A stretch of 64,000 bases of DNA, from NCBI RefSeq assembly GCF_003007715.1, contig NZ_PXNO01000023.1, positions 310,001-374,000 on the forward strand, given 5' to 3'. The translations under genes and the position numbers were made by a program. Under the pieces are notes generated by a model, which saw only the letters and a list, made by a program, of their open reading frames with translations, made no database searches and was not told the DNA's origin. The DNA is from Marinobacter shengliensis. GTDB lineage: Bacteria; Pseudomonadota; Gammaproteobacteria; Pseudomonadales; Oleiphilaceae. Each line of letters opens with the position of its first letter. The stretch's first letter is position 1. Below, one piece after another: positions 16,516 through 25,600 of the stretch.

Positions 16516-17226
16516 GTGCCACTAACGCTGTTGGTTATTGTGTTAACGGTTGTTGCGTGGGTCTGGCTGCGCAGCCAGCCGGCCAGTCAACGCAAACCGG
16601 CGATTATCAAGCTGACGTTGATTGTTGGGATCGGGTTGGTGTTGGTTATGGCTGTTACCGGCCGGCTGCATTTTCTGTTCGCGTTATTGGCGTTTCTTTA
16701 CCCGCTGTTGCGCAGGGTGTTGCCGTCAATACTGACTGGGAACCTACCGGGCGGTGGCCAGGCGAAAACGGGTAATCAATCCCGGGTCGCCAGCGATATC
16801 CTGGAAATGAGCCTGGACCACGATTCCGGAACCATGAGCGGCAAGGTTCTTAAAGGCCCAATGGCCGGGCGAGCGTTGTCGGATCTGAGCGAGAGCGAAT
16901 TTCTGGAGCTTCTGCAGTACTGTCGTATGGAAGACGAAGACTCTGCCCGCTTGCTGGAAACCTATCTGGACCGCCGTTTTGGTGATTCCTGGCGCGCGGA
17001 TGATCAGGGCGATACCGCTGGCAGCGAATCCGGCCAGCAGTCACGGGCGGGCGGCCCGCTTACCGAGGCCGAAGCGCTGGATATCCTTGGCCTGGAACCC
17101 GGCGCCAGCGAAGAAGAGATTGTTCAGGCCCATCGCCGGATGATGCAGAAAATGCATCCGGACCGTGGCGGTAGTAACTATCTGGCGGCACGAATCAACG
17201 AAGCGAAAGAACGGCTCTTGGGTTGA
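16516..17226 (+). CDS. membrane-anchored J-domain protein
   Basis: 236 residues from GTG 16516. Two or three hydrophobic segments span residues 3-17, 28-45 and 46-65. A cytoplasmic region follows and a C-terminal J domain (about 175-236) with the HPD motif in QKMHPDRGGSN. Related to DnaJ-domain proteins of the type MPP/DjlA-like that tether DnaK to the inner membrane. Its helix II and HPD loop are intact, so it should stimulate DnaK ATPase. Position after a VWA gene suggests a shared pathway. Confidence 0.87.
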   Translation: MPLTLLVIVLTVVAWVWLRSQPASQRKPAIIKLTLIVGIGLVLVMAVTGRLHFLFALLAFLYPLLRRVLPSILTGNLPGGGQAKTGNQSRVASDILEMSLDHDSGTMSGKVLKGPMAGRALSDLSESEFLELLQYCRMEDEDSARLLETYLDRRFGDSWRADDQGDTAGSESGQQSRAGGPLTEAEALDILGLEPGASEEEIVQAHRRMMQKMHPDRGGSNYLAARINEAKERLLG

Positions 17227-17397
17227 CGTGTTCACAGATGGCTTGCGGGTGTTCCTCTTTGGATTTGCTGCTTTAACGGCGTGACTTCCGCTTCTGCCTA
17301 TATATTCGGCGCCACAAGCATGCTAAAACGTCTCCGCCCAGCGGCTGCAGGCGTTCTCCAGGCTTCCGGGCTCTCTTCCGTTCATCAGGATGTCAGC

Positions 17398-17742
17398 ATG
17401 TCAGACAAGTTCTTTTATAAAGGCCGGCAAGATGCTCGCCAGCACCACACCGATTACGGCGGGTTCAAAACCAAGGCCAGTCAGAAAAGCGGCAGCAAGA
17501 AATTTCCGCTAACGCTGGTGGTCACCAGTGAGGCACGCAAGCAAGAGATCGAAGCCCAGGTGGCCGAGGTCGGGCTGCACGCCAACATTACCGTAGACAG
17601 CCGCGAGGGTACGGTTGAATCCATAGCCGAGCTGACGGTACTTCTGAACAAGGTTGCGACGGTCGTCACCACGAAAACGCCGTCTCGTAACGACCCGTGC
17701 AGTTGCGGTAGTGGCTTGAAGTTCAAAAAGTGCTGTGGCTGA
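17398..17742 (+). CDS. PBPRA1643-family SWIM/SEC-C metal-binding protein
   Basis: 114 residues from ATG 17398, which matches the family start MSDKFFYKGR; a longer in-frame reading adds 39 unsupported residues. The N-terminal half is polar; the C-terminus is a SEC-C zinc motif (DPCSCGSGLKFKKCCG), the same Cys-x-Cys-x8-Cys-Cys/His zinc finger found at the end of SecA. The protein is probably a small metal-bound adaptor; function undefined. Its stop overlaps the region just upstream of the DUF3010 gene. Confidence 0.88.
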   Translation: MSDKFFYKGRQDARQHHTDYGGFKTKASQKSGSKKFPLTLVVTSEARKQEIEAQVAEVGLHANITVDSREGTVESIAELTVLLNKVATVVTTKTPSRNDPCSCGSGLKFKKCCG

Positions 17743-17770
17743 AGGTGTGGCGAACAAAGAGAGCAACATT

Positions 17771-18202
17771 ATGATTATTTGTGGCGTTGAACTTACCGCG
17801 AGCGACGCAGTGCTGTGCTTGCTGAAACTGGATCGGGGGCTGATCAGCTTGCCGGAATGCAAGGTGCGCAAGCTATCTCTGGTTAAAAACCACACCCGCG
17901 AAGACCTGAAACAGTTCCAGGCGGCGTTCGCGGAACTGATGGCAGAGCACGAGGTAACCCGTGTCGCGATCAAGGAACGCATGCCCAAAGGCAAGTTTGC
18001 TGGCGGAGCCATCAGCTTCAAACTGGAGGCGACGATACAGCTGATTGCCGACCCGGATCTGGACGTTAGATTGCTCCCTCCTGCGTTGATCAAGTCTACG
18101 CTGGCCGCCAACCCGCTGCCCATTCATTTTGAAGCGACCGGTTTGAAAGCCTTCCAGGAAACCGCCTTCACCGCAGCCTATGTTGGATTGATGGCGAAGT
18201 AA
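17771..18202 (+). CDS. DUF3010 protein
   Basis: 143 residues from ATG 17771 (MIICGVELTASDAVLCLL). This is a compact, conserved single-domain protein with an RNase H-like opening (I-x-G-V-E-L) and IKERMPKGKFAGGAISFKLEA in the middle, matching the DUF3010 family of gamma-proteobacteria. Similarity of the N-terminus to actin/RNase H-like folds is a visual impression only. It follows the SEC-C gene after 28 bases and precedes the DUF4112 gene. Confidence 0.87.
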   Translation: MIICGVELTASDAVLCLLKLDRGLISLPECKVRKLSLVKNHTREDLKQFQAAFAELMAEHEVTRVAIKERMPKGKFAGGAISFKLEATIQLIADPDLDVRLLPPALIKSTLAANPLPIHFEATGLKAFQETAFTAAYVGLMAK

Positions 18203-18238
18203 TGGGGCGTTATCCGCAGAACGGCGTTTGGAGCGAGC

Positions 18239-18697
18239 ATGGCGAAGCAACCCACTGAAGCCCAGCAGCGGGCTACGTTGAAGCGGCTGGATAAGTTCAG
18301 CCGTTTGATGGACAGCAGCATTGGCATTCCCTTTACCCGCTTCAAGTTTGGCGTCGAAGCCATTATTGGGCTGGTGCCGGTGGTGGGAGACTTCGTAGGC
18401 TTGGTGTTGTCGAGTTATGTCCTGATCGAAGCGCATCGGGTTGGCGCAAGCAAAGCCGTGAAGCGACGCATGCGGCGCAATATGATTATCGATTTTTTGG
18501 GCGGCCTGTTACCCGTGGTTGGCGACGCCTTTGATGCCATCTACAAAGCCAATACCCGCAACACTGGATTGCTCAGAACGTACCTGGAGCAACAGTTGGC
18601 TGTTGAGCCAACACCACCGCCATTCCCCTGGAAGACGCTGATAGGGTTGTCGATTCTGCTCGCGCTGTTTACCGGCGGATTAACGTTGATACTCTGA
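18239..18697 (+). CDS. DUF4112 membrane protein
   Basis: 152 residues. The core pattern LDKFSRLMDSSIGIPFTRFKFGVEAIIGLVPVVGD, then a second LGGLLPVVGDAFDAIYKAN, is the DUF4112 signature with its duplicated P-V-x-GD motif. Membrane segments lie at about 42-62, 82-105 and 132-150. Inner membrane location is likely; function unknown. It ends a same-strand run of small conserved genes from 15369. Confidence 0.88.
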   Translation: MAKQPTEAQQRATLKRLDKFSRLMDSSIGIPFTRFKFGVEAIIGLVPVVGDFVGLVLSSYVLIEAHRVGASKAVKRRMRRNMIIDFLGGLLPVVGDAFDAIYKANTRNTGLLRTYLEQQLAVEPTPPPFPWKTLIGLSILLALFTGGLTLIL

Positions 18698-18824
18698 GAC
18701 CTGTTTTGCGGCGATAATCGTCCGCTCTTGAGCTATCCTGATTAGTCTCAGGCCAGACACTGCATCGCATTTGATTCTGGCCAATGCCCTGACAATAACA
18801 AGACCAGTGAAAGGGAACACCGCT

Positions 18825-20564
18825 ATGGCTCACTACGACTTCATTATTGAAGGTGGCCGCTATTTCGATGGCACCGGCGCTCCGGCTTCCATCCGCACTC
18901 TGGCGATCAAGGATGGCCGAGTTGCCAAGGTCACTGATGAGGCCATCGATCATGCTGAGGCTGACCGTGTGATTGATGCCTCGGGCAAATGGGTGACGCC
19001 GGGGTTTCTGGATACTCACACCCATTACGATGCTGAGCTGCTGGTTAGCCCCAGCCTGTCGGAATCCGTGCGCCATGGTGTAACCACAGTGCTGGTGGGC
19101 AGTTGTTCCCTGAGCATGATCTGCAGTGAGTATGAGGACGCTTCCGACATTTTCACCCGGGTGGAAACCGTGCCCCGGGAGCGGGTGTTGCCGATTCTGA
19201 AGGAACACAAAACCTGGTCTACCCCCAAACAATGGGTGGAGCATGTCAAACAGGTGCCGTTGGGGCCAAACGTGATCAGTTTTCTGGGGCACAGTGACCT
19301 GCGGGTGGGTGTCATGGGCCTGAGCCGGGCTACCGACCTGGCGATTCAGCCCACCGAAGAAGAAATGCAAACCATGGAACGGTTACTCAAAGAGGCCCTG
19401 GATGAAGGCTTCCTGGGGCTCTCCACCATGTGCCTGAAATGGGACAAGGTGGACGGCGACCGGGAGTGGTCCAAGAGTTTGCCCAGCACCTACGCCAAAT
19501 GGAAAGAGGTGGCGCGCCTGAATAAGCTGGTGCGCCAGTACAACCGGGTGCATCAGGGGGCGCCGAATGCCGCCACGCCGCTACAGATTCTGCAGTACGT
19601 GCGCGAATGCCTGGGTTGGTTGCGCCGGCCCCTGAAGACCACGTTGATCAGCCAGATGGATCTTAAAGGCAGTGCCTACCTCACCAACCTGACCCGCCTG
19701 ACCTCGTTGTTTACCAATGCGTTGCGAGGGGATTTCCGCTGGCAGGTGTTGCCCACACCGTTCACCGTGTATGCCGACGGAATCGATGTGGTGTTTTTTG
19801 AAGAGTTTGGCGCCGGCGAAATGGCCCTGGACCTGAAAGACGCGGTTGAGCGCAACGAACTCCTGAAAGACGAAGCGTACCGGCGTAAGTTCCGTAAGTT
19901 CTATGGCGAAAAACTGAGCCCAAGGGTGTGGCAGCGAGACTTTGGTGACGCCATGATCATCGACTGCCCGGATCAATCTCTGATCGGCAAGAACTTCGAG
20001 GAAGTGGCCAAGGCCCGGGGCGTCCACGTGGTGGACCTGTTCCTGGACCTGGTCGTGGAGTTCGGCAAGAAAATTCGCTGGTATACCACCGTGGGTAACC
20101 ACCGGAAACAGGTACTCAAGCGGATCGTCAAAGACCCCCGCTCGCTCATTACCTTCAGCGACGCCGGCGCTCATATCCGCAATATGGCGTTCTACAACCT
20201 GCCGCTACGCATGTTGAAACTGGTGCATGAATCCGTTGAGGAAGGCGACCCGATCATGACCATGGAGCAGGCCGTTCATCGCCTGACCGGAGACCAGGCC
20301 GACTGGTTTGGCATTGACGCGGGCAAAATCCGCGAGGGTGACCGGGCGGATGTGGTGGTGCTGGATCCATCAGGGTTTGACCAGAACCTGGAGCAGGTGC
20401 ACTGGGGCGACATGGAGAATTTCGACCTTCAACGCCTGGTTAACCGAAACCCCGGAATCGTGAAAACCGTGCTGATCAACGGCAAACTGGCGGTGGATGA
20501 CGAACAGCTTGCTCCCGCATTGGGGCGGGAGATGGGGTACGGAAGATTTATTGCGGCGAGTTGA
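18825..20564 (+). CDS. amidohydrolase, N-acyl-D-amino-acid deacylase (D-aminoacylase) family
   Basis: 579 residues from ATG 18825 (MAHYDFIIEGG), preceded by AAGGGAAC. The metal-site motif GFLDTHTHYDAE is near residue 60. VTTVLVGSCSLS and a late ITFSDAGAHIRNM (second His/Asp metal region) follow, then the small beta-domain end GDRADVVVLD. Length and these landmarks match the D-aminoacylase/amidohydrolase 3 branch. It would hydrolyse N-acylated amino acids or related amides in the cytoplasm. A monocistronic gene with a long 5' spacer; substrate not predictable. Confidence 0.9.
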   Translation: MAHYDFIIEGGRYFDGTGAPASIRTLAIKDGRVAKVTDEAIDHAEADRVIDASGKWVTPGFLDTHTHYDAELLVSPSLSESVRHGVTTVLVGSCSLSMICSEYEDASDIFTRVETVPRERVLPILKEHKTWSTPKQWVEHVKQVPLGPNVISFLGHSDLRVGVMGLSRATDLAIQPTEEEMQTMERLLKEALDEGFLGLSTMCLKWDKVDGDREWSKSLPSTYAKWKEVARLNKLVRQYNRVHQGAPNAATPLQILQYVRECLGWLRRPLKTTLISQMDLKGSAYLTNLTRLTSLFTNALRGDFRWQVLPTPFTVYADGIDVVFFEEFGAGEMALDLKDAVERNELLKDEAYRRKFRKFYGEKLSPRVWQRDFGDAMIIDCPDQSLIGKNFEEVAKARGVHVVDLFLDLVVEFGKKIRWYTTVGNHRKQVLKRIVKDPRSLITFSDAGAHIRNMAFYNLPLRMLKLVHESVEEGDPIMTMEQAVHRLTGDQADWFGIDAGKIREGDRADVVVLDPSGFDQNLEQVHWGDMENFDLQRLVNRNPGIVKTVLINGKLAVDDEQLAPALGREMGYGRFIAAS

Positions 20565-20650
20565 ACTGGTTTTATCGGCACGTTATCCCGTATCCCGACT
20601 CCTGGTATTCGAGCGAGCTTGATTAATTATTGACGATACGGTGCCGGTGT

Positions 20651-21058
20651 TCAGTGCCGAAAGTTAAGCTCCTTTCGCTCGTTCAGGGCTTTCACCTCGG
20701 CACATAATTCCGCGGTGGGCCGCGCCAGTAACCTGAGTATCCCGATGGGCTCGCCAGATTCCAGGCAGTACCCATAGTCACCGTTGGCAATGCGCTTCAT
20801 CGCCGCATCTATTTTCGGCAACAGGCGGCGCTCCCGGTCGACTATGCGTAGGGCCAGCCGGGATTCCTCCTCATATGAGGCCCGGTCTGCTTCATCGTTC
20901 ATTTCCGGAGGGCTGGCCAGCTGTTGCTTTGCCGCTTCAATGTTGTCCATGGTTTCCTGGCGCAGGTCTTCGAGCAACTGTCGGAAGAACGCCAGCTGCG
21001 CCTCGTTCATGTACTCGTCGGCGGGCGCCTTTAACAACTCATCTTTTGTCAGTGTCAT
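20651..21058 (-). CDS. dksA2: Zn-independent DksA-like transcription factor (DksA2 type)
   Basis: 135 residues. The coiled-coil N-region (about 1-95) keeps the tip pattern DEADRASYEEE. In the C-terminal globule the four zinc cysteines of DksA (CxxC...CxxC) are reduced to two: YGYCLESGEPIG and TAELCAEVKAL keep only the first cysteine of each pair. This is the hallmark of the Pseudomonas DksA2 paralogue that replaces DksA on RNA polymerase during zinc limitation. It lies 6 bases after the COG0523 GTPase gene under a Zur-type operator, which supports that role strongly. Confidence 0.92.
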   Translation of the reverse strand: MTLTKDELLKAPADEYMNEAQLAFFRQLLEDLRQETMDNIEAAKQQLASPPEMNDEADRASYEEESRLALRIVDRERRLLPKIDAAMKRIANGDYGYCLESGEPIGILRLLARPTAELCAEVKALNERKELNFRH

Positions 21059-21064
21059 CTGATG

Positions 21065-22267
21065 TTAGTCCCAGGCCGGAAACGGATCGTTCAGCGTTTT
21101 CCAGAAAGACTTTCCGGCCAGCAGCTGCTCTTCATCCAGCAGGCAATCGTCCAGTTGGCGGGTGATGCTGTCCTGGTCGAGATTCTGGCCAATAAAAACC
21201 AGCTCCTGGCGCATATCACCGAATGGCTCTACCCAGCTTTCCATAATTGCCTGGCGATACTCCGGGTCTTCGGGCCAGTTTTTTTCCGGTACTGCTTTCC
21301 AGAACATTCCGGCAAACCCATGCCGGGCAACGCCGCCCGCCTGGCTCCAGTTGCCGGCAAACTCCGGGCGGGTGGCGAGCCAGAAATAACCTTTTGAGCG
21401 AATCAGTTTTCCACTGGATACGCCCTGGTGCAGGAAATCATAGAACTTTGCCGGGTGGAACGGGCGGCGGGCCCGGTAAACGAAGCTGGAAATGCCGTAT
21501 TCCTCGGTTTCCGGAATATGCTCACCGCGCATTTCTTTCAGCCAGCCGGGCGCCTGCTGGGCGCGTTCAAAGCTGAAGCGATTGGTATTAAGCACTTTAT
21601 CCAGCGGCACGGCGCCTTGTTTGATGGGAAGGATCTCTGCCTCAGAATTCAGGCTGCGCAGCACGCCTGTTAGCCTGGCCAGATCGTCAGGGGAGATCAG
21701 ATCGGTTTTGCTGATCAGCAGAATGTCGCTGAACTCCACCTGGTCTACCAGCAGGTCCGCCACGCTGCGTTCATCTTCTTCGCCAAGACTTTCTCCGGTT
21801 TCCTGTAACGATTGTGCTTCGTCATAGTCTTTCAGAAAATTAACCGCATCCACCACAGTCACCATGGTGTCGAGCCGCGCGATATCCGACAGGCTGACGC
21901 CGTCTTCGTCGGCGAAGGTGAAGGTTTCGGCCACGGGCAGCGGCTCTGAAATTCCTGTGGACTCGATTACCAGGCAGTCAAAGCGACCTTCTGCGGCCAG
22001 CTTGCGCACTTCGATTAACAGGTCTTCACGCAGTGTGCAGCAAATGCAGCCATTACTCATCTCAACCAGCTTCTCTTCCGAGCGGTTCAGCGTGACTTCC
22101 TGTTGTACCTGGGCGGCGTCAATGTTGACTTCACTCATGTCGTTGACGATGACCGCCACTCTCTTGCCGTCGCGATTGTTCAGGATGTGGTTCAGTACCG
22201 TGGTTTTCCCGGCACCGAGAAAGCCCGATAGAACAGTAACCGGAAGTCGTTTTTCTGTGAGCGGCAT
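21065..22267 (-). CDS. zigA: COG0523 zinc-metallochaperone GTPase (ZigA type)
   Basis: 400 residues from ATG 22265-22267 ([15 protein letters not shown]). Walker A is GFLGAGKTT near residue 20, the family's metal motif CxCC appears in [14 protein letters not shown] near 70, and the G-domain ends SKTDL near 190; the C-terminal CobW domain follows. COG0523 GTPases deliver zinc to client enzymes when zinc is scarce. The gene is first in a two-gene operon with dksA2 and sits 47 bases downstream of a Zur-type palindrome, so it is probably derepressed by zinc starvation. Confidence 0.94.
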   Translation of the reverse strand: MPLTEKRLPVTVLSGFLGAGKTTVLNHILNNRDGKRVAVIVNDMSEVNIDAAQVQQEVTLNRSEEKLVEMSNGCICCTLREDLLIEVRKLAAEGRFDCLVIESTGISEPLPVAETFTFADEDGVSLSDIARLDTMVTVVDAVNFLKDYDEAQSLQETGESLGEEDERSVADLLVDQVEFSDILLISKTDLISPDDLARLTGVLRSLNSEAEILPIKQGAVPLDKVLNTNRFSFERAQQAPGWLKEMRGEHIPETEEYGISSFVYRARRPFHPAKFYDFLHQGVSSGKLIRSKGYFWLATRPEFAGNWSQAGGVARHGFAGMFWKAVPEKNWPEDPEYRQAIMESWVEPFGDMRQELVFIGQNLDQDSITRQLDDCLLDEEQLLAGKSFWKTLNDPFPAWD

Positions 22268-22313
22268 TGGTTTTCTCCTGAAAGGGTCGGCGTTTCGGTT
22301 CTCGTTAATGTAT

Positions 22314-22330
22314 ATGTTATAACATAACAT
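22314..22330 (-). promoter_or_regulatory. Zur-type operator of the zigA-dksA2 operon
   Basis: ATGTTAT-AAC-ATAACAT is a perfect 7-bp dyad, very close to the Zur consensus of gammaproteobacteria (ATGTTATAnTATAACAT). It is 47 bases upstream of the zigA start codon. Confidence 0.85.
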
Positions 22331-22459
22331 TAACTGCGTCGATATTCAGCGCTTCTCTCCCAGGCTTTCCAGATGGTAACCGCCAAAGCCTGTCGTGTCG
22401 GCTAACATGTACAGCCTGTTTGTTCGTGTTCAGCCAATGGCGGTGGGTAGGTTCTGGTT

Positions 22460-23155
22460 ATGGCCAAGAGGTCTTTTGTTCGCACATCTTTGCGTATGGT
22501 GGCGATGGCGCTCGGTGTCGTTATCGCACTGCTGTTGCTGGCTATTCTGCTGTTCCGCTTTGTGAACCCTCCCACGTCGGCGTTTATGCTGGCGTATCAA
22601 TTCGATAACCCGCCCCGGCCGTTACGGCATGAGTGGGTGCCGCTGTCGGATATTTCTCCGTGGATGCCGCTGGCGGTGGTGGCCAGTGAAGATCAACGGT
22701 TCCCCTATCATCGTGGCGTGGATGTGGATGCTATCCGTAAGGCTGTGTCGGAGTACAAGGCGGGGGAGGGGCTGCGGGGCGCCAGCACAATCACCCAGCA
22801 AACCGCCAAGAACCTGTTTCTCTGGAACGGGCGCAGCTTTGCTCGCAAGGTCATTGAGGCGGGCCTGGCCGTGACCATCGATGGCCTCTGGCCCAAGCAG
22901 CGAGTGCTTGAGGTGTATCTGAATATCGCGGAATTCGGCCCGGGTATCTACGGTGTGGAGGCGGCCAGCCAGGCCTACTTCGGCAAGCCGGCACGTTATC
23001 TTTCCCAGGCCCAGGCTGCACGCCTGGCCGCTGTTTTACCAAACCCGAAGGTTCTGAGTGTGAACTCTCCGTCGGCCTATGTGCAGGAAAGGGTCGACTG
23101 GATTCAACGGCAAATGGCCCAGCTTTCCGGGCTGCGGTATCTTGAGGGGCTGTAA
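22460..23155 (+). CDS. mtgA: monofunctional biosynthetic peptidoglycan transglycosylase
   Basis: 231 residues, the normal length of MtgA. One N-terminal membrane anchor (about 12-36) precedes the GT51 domain. The catalytic glutamate motif is VVASEDQRFPYHRG near residue 75, followed by GASTITQQTAKNLFLW near 112 and EFGPGIYGVEAASQ near 158. The enzyme polymerises glycan strands from lipid II at the periplasmic face. It stands alone, with a leader of about 120 bases containing no evident structure. Confidence 0.95.
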   Translation: MAKRSFVRTSLRMVAMALGVVIALLLLAILLFRFVNPPTSAFMLAYQFDNPPRPLRHEWVPLSDISPWMPLAVVASEDQRFPYHRGVDVDAIRKAVSEYKAGEGLRGASTITQQTAKNLFLWNGRSFARKVIEAGLAVTIDGLWPKQRVLEVYLNIAEFGPGIYGVEAASQAYFGKPARYLSQAQAARLAAVLPNPKVLSVNSPSAYVQERVDWIQRQMAQLSGLRYLEGL

Positions 23156-23180
23156 TAGCCGGCTGCATCGCAGTCGGCTA
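23156..23180. terminator. 11-bp hairpin between convergent mtgA and lipoprotein genes
   Basis: TAGCCGGCTGC, loop ATC, GCAGTCGGCTA pair with one G-U. It starts at the base after the mtgA stop. A T5 run occurs 13 bases downstream on the plus strand, so termination efficiency is uncertain. Confidence 0.5.
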
Positions 23181-23197
23181 ATCAGTCCCTGCAATTT

Positions 23198-24418
23198 TTA
23201 CCGGTCCAGGTACTGTGACAGGTGGAGTGCAAAGCTACCGTTGCTCTCTGCACTGTAGCCGGCGTAAAGCTTGTTACCATCAATGGCAACGCTGCCGGTG
23301 GTAATCTGTACGTTGCGATCTACTTTTGATTCCGCCACGCGGCTGCCATCGCTTTCGTACTTGGCATTGAAGCCACCACCGACGATAAACAGGTCCGATC
23401 CTTTCAAGGCCGCATCTTTAATGATCCCGTTGCGCGATGTTTTATTCCAGACGGTCCGGCCGGCACTGTCGAGTTTAACGATACGGTGACCATCAGAGTT
23501 GGAAGACGTCAGCAGCAGGTCGCCACGATAGTCCTCAAACACCAGGGCTGGTCCGGGCAAGCCGTAACTCTTGTAAGCCGCGCCGAAGATTCTGGTCCAT
23601 AGCTTGTCGCCTGCCGGCGTGTAGCGGGTGATGCGAGCACCGCCGTTGTCTGCCAACAGATTGGTGGCCACGATGTCGCCATTCATGGTGAAGATGACTT
23701 CGCCGGCCGGGTACTCACCAGTTACACCGGTTTGCTGCCAAAGTTTCTCTCCGTTTGCGTTGAACAGGCTGACAGCCTGGCCGCTGGCAATGACGAAATT
23801 ACCGTTGGCACTGGCGGTTACCGAGTGCGCGGTATGCTCCGGATGCTCGACGCCCAGAAGCGGCGTGCCTTCCAGGTTGAATACCTGAGTGTTGGGCCCG
23901 GTTACGTAAAGCTTGTCATTGTTAAGAGCCAACGCGCGCATTTCGCTGCTGTCACTGAGCTTATAGCGCCAGCGTTCGTTGCCATTGGCATCAGCACTGA
24001 TCAGCCAGGCGCCGGCGGACGACGTATTTTCATCGAGAACCTTGAACTGATTGGCGAGGATGTACACGTTGTCCTGGCCATCAATAACCATGGCAAGAGC
24101 GCTGTCGTCACTGCGGTAATCACCGGTGGCCAGATCGAAATCGACCGCCCAGAGCCGTTGGCCGTTATCGGAGTAACGGACAAGCAGAATATCCTGCACT
24201 CGATTGGCGAGACCGGTGCGAATGGTTGTGCCAGCAACCATCACATCGCCAAAACTGTTGACCGAAAGATCCTCCAGCCAGGTCAGGCGATCGGGTTCCA
24301 CGTTGGCTTTGTGGTTATACAGGGCGGTCCACTCGGGCTTGATGGTTGCGGTACAGGCGGCGATCAGAACGAGGGAGAACAGAAGGGTAAGGGTTTTCTT
24401 TCTTGCAATAGTGCGCAT
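23198..24418 (-). CDS. lipoprotein with PQQ/beta-propeller-like repeats
   Basis: 406 residues. A lipoprotein signal ends at lipobox LIAAC (Cys22). The rest shows at least five repeats of about 45 residues with blade features such as DNVYILANQF, NDKLYVTGPN, NGNFVIASGQ, NGDIVATN and GSDLFIVGGGF, each followed by aromatic G-x-x-x-W pieces (GNERWRYKL, GEKLWQQTG, GDKLWTRIFG, GRTVWNKT). This is typical of beta-propeller proteins of the PQQ-repeat/SBBP type. Probably an outer-membrane or periplasmic lipoprotein with no predicted enzyme activity. Confidence 0.82.
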   Translation of the reverse strand: MRTIARKKTLTLLFSLVLIAACTATIKPEWTALYNHKANVEPDRLTWLEDLSVNSFGDVMVAGTTIRTGLANRVQDILLVRYSDNGQRLWAVDFDLATGDYRSDDSALAMVIDGQDNVYILANQFKVLDENTSSAGAWLISADANGNERWRYKLSDSSEMRALALNNDKLYVTGPNTQVFNLEGTPLLGVEHPEHTAHSVTASANGNFVIASGQAVSLFNANGEKLWQQTGVTGEYPAGEVIFTMNGDIVATNLLADNGGARITRYTPAGDKLWTRIFGAAYKSYGLPGPALVFEDYRGDLLLTSSNSDGHRIVKLDSAGRTVWNKTSRNGIIKDAALKGSDLFIVGGGFNAKYESDGSRVAESKVDRNVQITTGSVAIDGNKLYAGYSAESNGSFALHLSQYLDR

Positions 24419-24560
24419 AGAACAACACTCCGTTGTATCAATAGATGTCCATGGGTTACTGCGCTCACGGAAGCGATGTTGTTCTTGGATTGGCTTGGTA
24501 AGCAGGCTTGAGAAGTCTATTGGAGGGAATTAGGTAATACACACTAGGTTGTGCGGCACT

Positions 24561-24572
24561 GCTGTCGACAGC
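24561..24572. repeat. perfect 12-bp palindrome GCTGTCGACAGC
   Basis: It lies between the lipoprotein and DUF3185 genes in the longer spacer 24419-24624. It may be a protein-binding site. The rest of that spacer shows no gene or clear promoter. Confidence 0.3.
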
Positions 24573-24624
24573 GCTGGCCAATCCATTAGGGGAGTCGGAA
24601 GGGTATTCCTGGCTGAGGCATCTA

Positions 24625-24828
24625 CTATTTCTTCATAAACGTCAGAAAGGCTCCCGCTGCGGTTGCCGCAGCACCACCAATCAGATACCACATGGTTTCA
24701 TCCGTGAAGCGACCGGTCAGCGCTTCAGTAACCTGATTGCCAACAGCCTGGCTGGACTGGTAGCCAAAGTAGAGCAGGACAACGCCTACCACCAGTAACA
24801 CGACACCGATCAGTTTTGAGCTTCCCAT
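24625..24828 (-). CDS. DUF3185 two-helix membrane protein
   Basis: 67 residues with two transmembrane helices (about 5-24 and 45-64) separated by QAVGNQVTEALTGRFTDETMWYL, the DUF3185 signature. Small inner-membrane protein of unknown function, widespread in marine proteobacteria. An in-frame GGAAACTGCC precedes the ATG. Confidence 0.87.
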   Translation of the reverse strand: MGSSKLIGVVLLVVGVVLLYFGYQSSQAVGNQVTEALTGRFTDETMWYLIGGAAATAAGAFLTFMKK

Positions 24829-24909
24829 GGCAGTTTCCTCGCTGTGATTCTCTTGAATTGTTCGTAACGACGGAGTGTCGTCTCGGCCGCGTGTAGGTGT
24901 CTTGTGCCA

Positions 24910-25479
24910 CTATACCGGTGCGACGCCGAAGGCCCATTGATGCACCCAAAGCACCATCACAACATACGCGGCAAGACCACCGACCACGGCTATAGCGTCG
25001 TTTGCTTTGGTGGCAGGAAGGGTTGCGATAGGCCGCTGTGTTCTGCGTTTCATGGAGATTCGGTCCGCAATCGCCCAGGCAAGGAACGAGCCGAACAGAA
25101 GAACATCATGCAGCATGCCGTTGGCCAGAAGGTGGGCCAGTGCCCAGAGTTTGACCGCAACGAGCATCGGGTGGCCGATCTTCGCCTTGATCCGGCCGGG
25201 AAAGTAAGTTGCGAGAAGTAGTGGGAAAACGGGGATCAGGAGCAGCAGCGACACGTGCCTTAGCCAGGTGGGCGGCACGTAAAGGACGCTGGGATCAAGC
25301 CGGGCAGCGCCGTAACCCCATATGATCAGCAGCAGGCCGGCGAGAGAGGCGAGGGAGTAGAGCCCCTTGAATGCCGCCTCCCCCAGAGACGCATGCAGTC
25401 GGTCTCGCAGCGGTTCATTCACGATAGACAATGAGTGAACGCCCAGAAACAGGACCAGTCCCAGTATCAAGGTTGTCAT
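24910..25479 (-). CDS. NnrU-family membrane protein
   Basis: 189 residues with five to six hydrophobic segments. The NnrU landmarks are VHSLSIVNEPLRDRLHASLGEAAFKGLYSLASLAGL near the N-terminus and GHPMLVAVKLWALAHLLANG in the middle. NnrU was named from denitrification loci and is thought to act in the membrane near haem or nitrite metabolism, but the function is not established; no denitrification genes occur in this window. Confidence 0.9.
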   Translation of the reverse strand: MTTLILGLVLFLGVHSLSIVNEPLRDRLHASLGEAAFKGLYSLASLAGLLLIIWGYGAARLDPSVLYVPPTWLRHVSLLLLIPVFPLLLATYFPGRIKAKIGHPMLVAVKLWALAHLLANGMLHDVLLFGSFLAWAIADRISMKRRTQRPIATLPATKANDAIAVVGGLAAYVVMVLWVHQWAFGVAPV

Positions 25480-25505
25480 AGGCTCTCCTCTCCTTAGCCT
25501 TACGA

Positions 25506-25532
25506 ACGCTTCACCCGCTCTCTGTGAAGCGT
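25506..25532 (-). terminator. 9-bp perfect hairpin between hotdog gene and nnrU-like gene
   Basis: ACGCTTCAC and GTGAAGCGT flank a 9-base loop, in the spacer after the PaaI-type gene. There is no U tract, so it could instead be in the 5' leader of the nnrU-like gene. Confidence 0.4.
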
Positions 25533-25600
25533 CTTATTCCCGACAGACCTGGATAGTATAGTCACCTATGCACGAACTACGAGTTGATAAACCTTTGGCG

